Below the pieces are notes generated by a model, which did not search any database, was not told where the DNA came from, and worked only from the letters and a program-made list of their open reading frames with translations. Positions 6,204 to 13,510 of a DNA stretch of 14,647 nt are shown here, in pieces. The position numbers and the translations under genes are program-made. The stretch lies in contig NZ_JAIOSW010000096.1 in NCBI RefSeq assembly GCF_021107415.1, forward strand, positions 1 to 14,647. Direction: 5' to 3'. Source of the DNA: Desulfobacula sp. (lineage in GTDB: Bacteria; Desulfobacterota; Desulfobacteria; Desulfobacterales; Desulfobacteraceae). Positions within the stretch are counted from its first letter, which is position 1, and every line of letters begins with the position of its first letter.

Positions 6204-8081
6204 ATGATTCCGTCAATAATGCATCAATTTTTGCACGATGCCCTGCCCGAAAGTGTCTGGAAGAACCGCCTGATCAAGGACGGTCCTTTGAGATTTCTTG
6301 AATTCGGCCCTCTGGATGTTGACCGTCTTCAACGCCTGGGCATAAAAGTAGACCGTTTGGGTCCAAGACTTGTATCCTGCATGTGGAATGAGGACAGCCC
6401 TGTGGAAATCGGCGGGTTTCTTGTGGTGGACAACCTTGCCATGGGACAGCCCTCCATGGGCGGTACAAGGATGCTGCCGGATATCACCCCGGATATTATC
6501 CATAACCTTGCCCGGGGTATGACCCTTAAAAATGCTGCGGCTGATCTTCCCTTTGGCGGTGGGAAATCAGGTATTGTCCGTCCTGAAAACCTTTGCGAGG
6601 AAGACCGGTATGAAGTCATCAAAGGATTTGGACAGCTTTTAAAACGGTACAAACAAATCTATATCCCCGGCCCGGACGTAGGGACCAATGATGCGGATAT
6701 GAAAACTTTTGCCATTGAAAACGGCCTGAATAATGTTGTATCAAAACCGGCTGACATGGGTGGCAACAGGATTGATGAATTAGGCGGTGCTGCCAATGGT
6801 GTTGTGGTAGCCACCAAAGCATTGCTGGAGCATCTGCCCAGATTAAAACAACTGCCCCAGTTTAAAAACATGATCATTCCCAAACCTTCCAAGATGGAGG
6901 TTCTTATCCAGGGTTTTGGGGCGGTAGGTGCCCATGTGGCAAGGATTTTCCACGATTATGATCCTGAAAACTCTCCCATTATTAAAGGGATCAGTGATGT
7001 AGACGGCTATCTTTTAAATTCAGACGGGCTGCCATGGAAAGAGCTTTTTGACATGTGGAAAGAGTTTGGCGCGGTGACCCAAAAATATTTCCATGATCAA
7101 ATCATGCACAAAGACCTTCCTGAATTAAAACATATGGTCTTTTCCAACTCTTCCAATAACCTTCTTACCGAATCCGCATTCTGCCTGGTTCCGGCATCAC
7201 CTGTATCCAATTACCTGGATGTGAATGCCTTAACAAACCCGTCCATGACCACGGACAGAATGGGAACATGGCGGATTATCGTTGAAGGGGCAAACACCTA
7301 TTCTCCGAATCCTGCAAAAAAAGCTGAACGCAGAAGAATGGAACGCCACGTATACAGGGACAAAGGGGTGCTCATTGCAACAGATTACCTGGTGAACTCA
7401 GGCGGGGTAATTTATGCTGCCCATGAAAGGATTGTTCCGACACCGGGTCATCTGCTGATTCCAAAAGATATCCTGGGAAACCCCAATGCCATTGAAGGCT
7501 GGCTTGAAAAAAACCGGGATGATTTTGCAAACCTTGCGGAAATCCGCCGAAAAGCAGCAGTTGAAAAGCTTGAAACAGTCATCCGAAGAAATATGGAAGA
7601 ACTCATTGACGGCCTTTGCAAGGATGCAGACAGCCTGCCCTGTGAAATTGCAGAAAGAATAAGTGTTCAACGAATCGCGTCCAAGGAAAAATCAAGAACC
7701 GCCCGGGATATCATGGAGGAAGCCCCTACCATTGGTGTGGATAAAAGCGTGACTGATGCTGCACAATTAATAGTAGATGCCCATGTCCCCATTGTCAATG
7801 TCGTGTCTGAAAAAGGCAAACTCATCGGTATCGTAACCAGCTGGGACATTACCAAAGCCATGGCATCAAAACTGCCCATGGATTCTCCCTTGACCAAAAT
7901 CATGACAGCAGATGTCATTACCAGCAGTCCCGATGCCACCATCATTGATTGTATTCGGAAGCTGGAAAACCATGAAATCTCAGCCATGCCCATTGTTGAC
8001 CAAGATAAAGTGGTCGGTATCATCTCAGGTGACATCCTTGCCAGAAGAACGCTCTTCAGGCTTCTGCAAACCATGACATAA
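6204..8081 (+). CDS. Glu/Leu/Phe/Val-type dehydrogenase with C-terminal CBS pair
   Basis: A 625-residue protein, longer than usual because a CBS pair is fused behind the enzyme. Catalytic features are K109 (MTLKNAAA), K121 (GGGKSG) and D158 (GPDVGTND); the NAD(P) loop is QGFGAVGAHVA at about 236-246. The C-terminal substrate segment is NSGGVIYAAHE at 398-408. Residues 500-620 form two CBS motifs (RDIMEEAPTIGV; then KIMTADVITSSPDATI with a second repeat ending GIISGDILARR). The family oxidatively deaminates amino acids to 2-oxo acids. In MGGTRM the residue before GG is M86, where glutamate dehydrogenases have the lysine that holds the side-chain carboxylate; A405 replaces the other glutamate-binding residue, a serine. 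Leucine-type enzymes are hydrophobic at both. A branched-chain substrate is therefore more likely than glutamate. CBS pairs usually bind adenine nucleotides. Confidence 0.9.
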   Translation: MIPSIMHQFLHDALPESVWKNRLIKDGPLRFLEFGPLDVDRLQRLGIKVDRLGPRLVSCMWNEDSPVEIGGFLVVDNLAMGQPSMGGTRMLPDITPDIIHNLARGMTLKNAAADLPFGGGKSGIVRPENLCEEDRYEVIKGFGQLLKRYKQIYIPGPDVGTNDADMKTFAIENGLNNVVSKPADMGGNRIDELGGAANGVVVATKALLEHLPRLKQLPQFKNMIIPKPSKMEVLIQGFGAVGAHVARIFHDYDPENSPIIKGISDVDGYLLNSDGLPWKELFDMWKEFGAVTQKYFHDQIMHKDLPELKHMVFSNSSNNLLTESAFCLVPASPVSNYLDVNALTNPSMTTDRMGTWRIIVEGANTYSPNPAKKAERRRMERHVYRDKGVLIATDYLVNSGGVIYAAHERIVPTPGHLLIPKDILGNPNAIEGWLEKNRDDFANLAEIRRKAAVEKLETVIRRNMEELIDGLCKDADSLPCEIAERISVQRIASKEKSRTARDIMEEAPTIGVDKSVTDAAQLIVDAHVPIVNVVSEKGKLIGIVTSWDITKAMASKLPMDSPLTKIMTADVITSSPDATIIDCIRKLENHEISAMPIVDQDKVVGIISGDILARRTLFRLLQTMT

Positions 8082-8108
8082 GTCATCCAATCATATCTCC
8101 TGACTCTT

Positions 8109-8151
8109 AAAAAAGCTGTCTTGCGGGATTTTTCCCCAAGACAGCTTTTTT
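8109..8151. terminator. Strong bidirectional intrinsic terminator
   Basis: AAAAAAGCTGTCTTG (8109-8123) pairs perfectly with CAAGACAGCTTTTTT (8137-8151): a 15-bp stem with A/T runs at both ends. It ends the dehydrogenase cluster 28 bases after its stop codon and can also end transcripts of the convergent permease pseudogene. Confidence 0.92.
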
Positions 8152-8190
8152 ATTGAAAATATGCCAGGAAATTTTTCTGTCCGATATTCT

Positions 8191-8650
8191 TTATGTAACA
8201 AACAACATTTTTATGCCGACAAGCAAAAGTGCAGCGAGCACTGCCTTTCTGACTATTTCCTCATTAAGGCGGCGAAGCAGTCGTCTTCCAATGACAACTC
8301 CTAAAAAAGCCACCACCACCAATGGTATAATCCACATTATATGAATGCGCTCAAGGGCACCCTGGGCGATGTACATGCTGATGCGGGACATATCTACCAT
8401 TATGGCAATGGCGGCGGCCGTGGCAATATAGGCTGGGAATTCCATGCACAAGCACAAGACGACCATCAATGCTTTTGCACATCAAAGCGAATTTGCTGAT
8501 ATTATTTGCAAAATGAAAGAACGCCACCAGCACTATGGCGGTCTTTATATCAAGCACAAACGGTGTGAGGATGGTTGCAGAGCCAAACCCTGTAAGTGTC
8601 GCTATCATGGCCGCAACAAAGGCGATAATCAGTACAAAACCTATCTCCAT
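8191..8650 (-). pseudogene. TauE/SafE-family permease, broken by internal deletion and frame change
   Basis: The ATG at 8650 with AGGAG upstream opens a frame that reads MEIGFVLIIAFVAAMIATLT and continues with GFGSATILTPFVLD, a normal N-terminus of the TauE/SafE anion exporter family (usually about 250 residues). After about 70 codons, near GIPS, the reading continues in another frame as PAYIATAAAIAIMVDMSRI, and then the final helices to LLLVGIKMLFVT. In intact members these parts are separated by roughly 100 residues, so the middle is lost and the frame shifted around 8432-8446. The first frame read straight on ends at 8351 without family features. No functional eight-helix permease can be made. 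It lies 13 bases after the PadR gene in the same operon. Confidence 0.8.
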
Positions 8651-8663
8651 AATTTTTCTCCTG

Positions 8664-8996
8664 TCAAATATTCTCGCGGTCCGGACCGTCGAACAACTCT
8701 CCAAATAGTTCACGGACTTTGCTTTTGGCTTGCGAAAGTATCTTGCCGCCCAAAGGTGTAATGCTGTAAAGCCTTCTTATTTTACCTTTGATGTTTTGCT
8801 TTTCCGATTTTAAATATCCTCTTTTTTCTAAACGATGGAGCGTGGGATAGAGTGTTCCCGGACTCATTTCATATCCATGCCTTCGAAGTTCCTCAATGAT
8901 CCAAAGCCCGAAAACTTTCTCCTTGGATGCATGATACAGAATATGCAGCTTTATCAGGCCGCCAAATATATCCCTGTCCAATTTCTTTTCTTTCAT
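8664..8996 (-). CDS. PadR-family transcriptional regulator
   Basis: A 110-residue protein with the PadR winged helix: LIKLHILYHASKEKVFGLWI, then the family signature GYEMSPGTLYPTLHRLEKRGYL, with a short C-terminal helix, as in the compact PadR-s2 type. Such proteins are usually repressors that respond to small toxic compounds and control a neighbouring transporter. Here the downstream partner is the broken TauE/SafE permease gene, 13 bases away. Palindromic sites lie upstream at 9036-9060. The gene itself appears intact. Confidence 0.9.
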   Translation of the reverse strand: MKEKKLDRDIFGGLIKLHILYHASKEKVFGLWIIEELRRHGYEMSPGTLYPTLHRLEKRGYLKSEKQNIKGKIRRLYSITPLGGKILSQAKSKVRELFGELFDGPDRENI

Positions 8997-9035
8997 TTTA
9001 TTCCAGCCTGCATTCTATTATCCGTATACGATATT

Positions 9036-9082
9036 GATAACCGTTATCTAAATCAGATAATACAATAATTTTATTTTGTCAA
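9036..9082 (-). promoter_or_regulatory. PadR promoter with overlapping palindromic operators
   Basis: On the - strand TTGACA (9082-9077) is a -35 element; TTATCT at 9060-9055 is a likely -10 with a 16-bp spacer. Two overlapping dyads cover the -10 and start region: GATAAC-C-GTTATC (9036-9048) and TTATCT-N5-AGATAA (9044-9060). A further CGTATACG palindrome is at 9023-9030. Autorepression by PadR is inferred. Confidence 0.5.
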
Positions 9083-9253
9083 TAAAAAAAACTGCAAACA
9101 TAAACCGGGACACTTTCAGACACAGTAAATTGATTCCAACAACTTTATAGCATAAAAATAAAGAGTTAAATTAAATACCGAACAATCCCTTTTTTTGTTT
9201 CAACGGTATCAAGAGGAGGATGTTACGACCAGAATTTGCCCAATCACAGGTAG

Positions 9254-10393
9254 CTATATAAATTCATCAAGAAAAATATGGGCTGAGCAAACCCTGATAT
9301 CATCTTTTGAGACAAGATCAATATTTTTTTCAAGAATTACCTGAACAGCTTTGACATCAGGAAAACGAATTTTTAAATAATATAGTGGCCTGCTTATTGT
9401 TTGATCTTTATTCTTGCATTCAATAAAATAAATAGGCTTTGAGTCTTCAGTAATAACAAAATCAACTTCTCTTTTATCAATATCCCTGAAATAACGCAGT
9501 TCAACTTCTCGACCATAGGTATCTTGCATAAAAAAACACCATTTTAAGAGATGACAGGCAATCAGATTTTCAAAACGGTGTCCTTTATTTTTGATAAGAG
9601 TCCAGTCAAAATGATAATGCTTTGCCTCTTTTTTTACTGCCCTTATTTTTGGAGCACCAAAAGGATAGATTCTAAATATCATATAGAGATTTTCAAGCAT
9701 GGTTATCCATCGTGCAACAGACTGGTGAGAAACCTGTAAATCCTGCCTGAGAGCATTAATAGAAAGAGGGCTCCCAACCAGATCCGGCAGACGAAATACC
9801 AGATTTTCAATTAAACTCAAGTCTTTGACATTTTCGAGATCTGCAAGATCTTCACGCACAAGTCTTGAACGATATTCCCGACTCCATCTTTTTGTCTGCC
9901 TCTCAGACTGCATGAAAAAGGGTTCTGGAAAACCACCATATGTTAGAAGAATATCAATGTTGTCAGGGTTTTTATCATTAAGTTCAGGAAAAGTCAGCGG
10001 CATAAGTCTGTGAAAATGATATCTGCCTTGAAGTGAGTCTCCTCCACGACGATAATAATCAAGGCGGGCACTTCCTGTAACAAGGATTTGCAGTTCACTT
10101 CCGCGTTTGTCATATAGCCCTTTTACAATTTGCCTCCACCTGGAAAATTTATGTATTTCATCGAGTATCAGAAAACCTGAACCTGAAGGGAACTTTTCTG
10201 ACATTATTTTTTCTCTGTCAGCCAGTGCATCCCAGTTTATATATCTTTTTCCAATATCAAATCCTGCACTTGTGCATAAATACTTTGCAAGAGTGGTTTT
10301 CCCGGCTTGTCTTGGACCGCTGATAAAAACCATCTTATGTTTTAGATCATCTAATACTGAATTTTCTATATACCGATTTGAATATCCTGACAT
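9254..10393 (-). CDS. AAA-family ATPase with DUF4143 domain
   Basis: A 379-residue protein of the AAA_14/DUF4143 group. Walker A GPRQAGKTT is at residues 26-34, Walker B FLILDEIH at 74-81, and a sensor segment LVTGSAR at 104-110. The C-terminal part contains a winged-helix-like stretch (INALRQDLQVSHQSVARWI) and an endonuclease-like core with EVDFVI followed by IYFIECKNKD, as seen in DUF4143. The role of this common family is not established; members are often mobile or found in defence-rich areas. GAGG lies seven bases before the ATG. It stands alone with its own promoter between unrelated genes. Confidence 0.9.
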   Translation of the reverse strand: MSGYSNRYIENSVLDDLKHKMVFISGPRQAGKTTLAKYLCTSAGFDIGKRYINWDALADREKIMSEKFPSGSGFLILDEIHKFSRWRQIVKGLYDKRGSELQILVTGSARLDYYRRGGDSLQGRYHFHRLMPLTFPELNDKNPDNIDILLTYGGFPEPFFMQSERQTKRWSREYRSRLVREDLADLENVKDLSLIENLVFRLPDLVGSPLSINALRQDLQVSHQSVARWITMLENLYMIFRIYPFGAPKIRAVKKEAKHYHFDWTLIKNKGHRFENLIACHLLKWCFFMQDTYGREVELRYFRDIDKREVDFVITEDSKPIYFIECKNKDQTISRPLYYLKIRFPDVKAVQVILEKNIDLVSKDDIRVCSAHIFLDEFI

Positions 10394-10440
10394 TTTAACC
10401 TCTATCTGAATTTACTCGCTACTTTATTAAGATAGAGTTA

Positions 10441-10469
10441 AATATACTCGTATATTTTTTATACGTCAA
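10441..10469 (-). promoter_or_regulatory. Promoter of the AAA/DUF4143 gene with palindromes in the spacer
   Basis: Read on the - strand, TTGACG (10469-10464) and TATATT (10446-10441) are separated by exactly 17 bp. An inverted repeat CGTATA-N5-TATACG (10449-10465) fills the spacer. ATAC-N2-GTAT motifs occur at 10444-10453 and again at 10479-10488, just upstream of the -35. Confidence 0.6.
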
Positions 10470-10678
10470 TCAAATTTTATACGGGTATTGTAACTAACGC
10501 TGATTACACCCGTGCTGTCTTTGATTATTTGAAAATGACTCGGAATAGCCAAGCGTCTTGCGGAGTTGTTCATTAGAACAAATTTACCGTGCACTTTCAG
10601 AGATGTGTATTGTAATTCTCAATTGATTAACGTATCTTAATATTTTAACATTTAAATCAACCCTGTCAGGAGAAAACA

Positions 10679-11803
10679 ATGACTGCCGATGTTTTTTTTA
10701 TGGATTTAGAGGCCACCTCAAGAGAAAATCTTCCCCAGAAACTTTCAAGGCTTATTAAAAAAGCAGGTATTGAAAATATTTTAAAAAAAAACGATCTGAC
10801 CGCCATAAAAATCCATTTTGGGGAACAGGGCAATACCGCTTATATTCGCCCGATATTTGTCAGAAAAATCATCCAGACGATTAAAGAATACAAAGCAAAT
10901 CCTTTTCTCACCGATGCCAACACCCTTTATGTGGGGACCCGATCCAACAGCGTATCCCATATTCACACGGCCATTGAAAACGGTTTTTCTTATTCTTCCA
11001 TGGATGCCACACCCATTGTCATTGCCGACGGGCTCAGGGGGAAAAGCGAAACAAAAATTGAAGTGAATCAAAAAAACTGCAACCATGTTTACATTGGTTC
11101 TGAAATCATTGATGCGAATGCATTGGTTTCTGTGGCCCATTTTAAAGGCCATGAGCTTTCAGGGTTTGGCGGGACACTAAAAAATATAGGTATGGGATGT
11201 GCCTCCAGAAGAGGGAAACTTGACATGCATTCCAATGTGAGCCCGAGAATAAAAAGAAAAACCTGTATTGGGTGCGCCGAATGTGAAAAACACTGTCCCG
11301 CAGGAGCCATTCACCTTAAAGAAAAAAAAGCCTATATTGATAAGAAGAAGTGTATCGGATGCGCGGAATGTATTGTCCGCTGCCCCACCGGGTCTGTGAA
11401 TATCAACTGGAACCAGACGGTTCCGGTTTTTCTTGAAAAAATGATGGAATACAACCTTGGGATTCTTAAAAACAAAGAAAAAAAGGCTTTTTTCATCAAT
11501 TTTATTACGGACATTACACCCAAATGCGATTGTCTGTCTTACAGCGAATCCCCCATTGTCAATAATATAGGCGTTCTCGCATCAAGTGATCCTGTCGCTA
11601 TCGATCAAGCCAGTGCTGACCTTGTCAACCAGCAAAAAGCTTTGCCCGGCACTGTTCTTAAAACAAATTTAAACCCTGGAGAAGATAAGTTCAAAGGGCT
11701 TTACCCGTCTGTTGACTGGGAGCATCAGCTTGACTATGCCCAAAAAATAGGCCTGGGAACACGAGAATACAATCTGGTCAAAATAAAAACTCTCTCATAT
11801 TGA
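10679..11803 (+). CDS. DUF362 protein with two [4Fe-4S] ferredoxin motifs
   Basis: A 374-residue protein. The DUF362 domain covers about residues 1-190 and resumes at about 290-350 (GVLASSDPVAIDQASADL). Between them lies a bacterial ferredoxin domain with two CX2CX2CX3CP motifs: C196, C199, C202, C206 and C225, C228, C231, C235. Such proteins are common in anaerobes and are presumed to be cytoplasmic electron carriers or Fe-S enzymes; the reaction is unknown. There is no signal peptide. AGGAG lies seven bases before the ATG. The stop codon is two bases before the next start, so the J-domain gene is translationally coupled. Confidence 0.9.
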   Translation: MTADVFFMDLEATSRENLPQKLSRLIKKAGIENILKKNDLTAIKIHFGEQGNTAYIRPIFVRKIIQTIKEYKANPFLTDANTLYVGTRSNSVSHIHTAIENGFSYSSMDATPIVIADGLRGKSETKIEVNQKNCNHVYIGSEIIDANALVSVAHFKGHELSGFGGTLKNIGMGCASRRGKLDMHSNVSPRIKRKTCIGCAECEKHCPAGAIHLKEKKAYIDKKKCIGCAECIVRCPTGSVNINWNQTVPVFLEKMMEYNLGILKNKEKKAFFINFITDITPKCDCLSYSESPIVNNIGVLASSDPVAIDQASADLVNQQKALPGTVLKTNLNPGEDKFKGLYPSVDWEHQLDYAQKIGLGTREYNLVKIKTLSY

Positions 11804-11805
11804 CA

Positions 11806-12792
11806 ATGTATATTGCGTTTAAAAAAAACAAAGACCTGGCACAATTTGTTTTAAGAGAATCCTGTACCATCAATAATCAATTGACTTACAGGAATCTGTT
11901 TGACCTGGGTTCCGATCCTTCTTTATTTATTAAATATCCCGGGGGCAATGCCTTTTATTTTGATGAAAACATGGAAGATACCCTATCTGAATCCAATGCT
12001 GATTATGATCCTGATAAACTTGAGGAAATTTTCTGGCCCTGGATCAGATTGGATATCAGAAGAGCGATTGACACCTTCAGGAACCGGTCCTATAAAAACG
12101 CCCGCAAAAAACTAACACGCAAGGAAAAAGATCAAATTGCTGCCTGTGTCCACTATTTTGATAAAAGAAGAACTCTTTATTTAAAGTTCAGGGGCATGGA
12201 TCAGGGCCCTGTGGAAAACATGCCTGCTGTGCTGTTTAAAGACCTTGTTCATCAATCCAGAGACGAAATCGAACAACACTTTCTCAAACAGGAATTTTCC
12301 TTAAAACCCCATGAATTGAAATCTTATGTCTATACTGTTTTTGATCTCCAAAGTTTTTTTTCAAGCTTCATGGCAAAAAAAATGCCCCATGCCCTGGACC
12401 AGGAAAAAGTGGATTCATATTTTCTTAAAACAATCTGTAGGTTCAATAAGAACCTGTTCAATAAAAAGACGCATCTTGATGACTATCTTATAAGGTATCT
12501 TATCATGTTTTTTGATCATCCTTATGCAGACACAACATTGTTGGATGATTTTGCCAGAGCCTTCATGTTCCGGCATCGTTTTTTTGCTCCCAGGCCTAAA
12601 AAAGTCGTTACCACAGATAAGGCCTGCAAAATTTTTAACATCACTAAAAAAGAACTTGAGGCCATGACCCGGCAACGCTTAACTAAACTGTACCGTAGGC
12701 TTGCAAGGCAGGTTCATCCCGATACCGGCGGCTCTCATGAAAAGTTTGTTGAGCTGAATAATGCTTATCAAAGCCTGTCATCGGTTATTTAA
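11806..12792 (+). CDS. Protein with C-terminal J-domain
   Basis: A 328-residue protein from the ATG at 11806; a TTG at 11800 overlapping the previous stop would add two residues. The last 60 residues form a short J-domain: ITKKELEAMTRQRLTKLYRR, then the HPD tripeptide at about 304-306 and FVELNNAYQSL. HPD is the contact with Hsp70 (DnaK). The first 260 residues are unrecognised, rich in charged and aromatic residues, without membrane segments. They probably bind a client. No ribosome binding site of its own is evident, which fits coupling to the DUF362 gene. A role in handling an Fe-S partner is possible but inferred from position only. Confidence 0.85.
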   Translation: MYIAFKKNKDLAQFVLRESCTINNQLTYRNLFDLGSDPSLFIKYPGGNAFYFDENMEDTLSESNADYDPDKLEEIFWPWIRLDIRRAIDTFRNRSYKNARKKLTRKEKDQIAACVHYFDKRRTLYLKFRGMDQGPVENMPAVLFKDLVHQSRDEIEQHFLKQEFSLKPHELKSYVYTVFDLQSFFSSFMAKKMPHALDQEKVDSYFLKTICRFNKNLFNKKTHLDDYLIRYLIMFFDHPYADTTLLDDFARAFMFRHRFFAPRPKKVVTTDKACKIFNITKKELEAMTRQRLTKLYRRLARQVHPDTGGSHEKFVELNNAYQSLSSVI

Positions 12793-12826
12793 ATTTGAAA
12801 TCATAAACCCCACTTTAAAAAAAGGT

Positions 12827-13300
12827 TTAGAGGTCATCTTTACAGGGGATTTGATAGTTTTTATCTTTTATCTTAAAAAGCAGGTGTCCATCCGATTCTT
12901 CCATAAACTTTGAAATCTTTAAAAGCGCACTGTCTTTAAACTTAATCCGGTGTTCAGGCGTTTGAAGATAGAGTGCGTCATCCCGGGTAAAAAGGTGTTC
13001 CGGGCTAAATTTAATTGTTTCACTATTGTTTAATATAAGAATAATATTTTCATTCACCTTTACGTCAATAACAAAAAACGCGGTGTCTTCATAAGGAAAA
13101 TATACTTTTTCATTATAATCACTGGTTTCCTGATGGACATAATATCCAGCTTTATCTTTTTTTATTGATGCATTAAAATATCTTATAATTTTTGGATGTT
13201 CAAATTTCCCGTGTTCATTATACCAGTCACCATTTTTATTCATCCAGAAAACAGCGTCTTCCTTTGATATAATAATTTGTTTTTTCTTTTCTGATACCAT
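12827..13300 (-). CDS. Small DUF1285-like protein of unknown function
   Basis: A 157-residue soluble protein. The ATG at 13300 is preferred because GAAGG lies five bases before it; an in-frame TTG at 13312 would place that ribosome site inside the gene. The pattern WYNEHGKFEHPKIIRYF, then KAGYYVHQ, VYFPYEDTAFFVIDV and later LFTRDDALYLQ resembles DUF1285 proteins, in which a short beta-rich domain is followed by a second similar one. The match is from memory and tentative. It converges on the J-domain gene and is not in an operon with it. Confidence 0.65.
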   Translation of the reverse strand: MVSEKKKQIIISKEDAVFWMNKNGDWYNEHGKFEHPKIIRYFNASIKKDKAGYYVHQETSDYNEKVYFPYEDTAFFVIDVKVNENIILILNNSETIKFSPEHLFTRDDALYLQTPEHRIKFKDSALLKISKFMEESDGHLLFKIKDKNYQIPCKDDL

Positions 13301-13467
13301 TTTTGCCTTCAATTTTATTTATTTTTATCAAAATTGGATCTCCTCATTTAACTTGCGGGCAAATATTTATATCGCTTTTTGCATTATTTCCTTTTTTAAT
13401 TTTTAGTGATAAATATTATATATTTTACTACTTACTTCAAAATTGAGTCCAGTCTTTTATGGAAATT

Positions 13468-13489
13468 GTGCAACTTTTTTGTGTTGCAC
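13468..13489 (+). promoter_or_regulatory. Perfect hairpin upstream of the decayed flavoprotein gene
   Basis: GTGCAAC (13468-13474) pairs with GTTGCAC (13483-13489) across an 8-base T-rich loop. It ends 11 bases before a GGGAGG ribosome-site-like motif at 13501. It could be a leader structure, or an operator if read as DNA. Confidence 0.35.
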
Positions 13490-13510
13490 CTGCTCATTCA
13501 GGGAGGCACA

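Noticed and set aside
9220..9261. Short frame MLRPEFAQSQVAI after AGGAGG
   Set aside because: The AGGAGG touches the ATG with no spacing, the frame stops after 13 codons, and it overlaps the end of the convergent ATPase gene. No family could be recognised.
9111..10601. 10-base match CACTTTCAGA at 9111-9120 and 10592-10601 flanking the AAA ATPase gene
   Set aside because: Ten-base matches are expected by chance in a window of this length, and the flanking bases diverge, so it is not a credible target-site duplication.
12804..12829. Weak hairpin TAAACC...GGTTTA between the J-domain gene and the convergent gene
   Set aside because: Only six mostly A-T pairs around a 14-base loop without a proper T-run; not enough to call a terminator.
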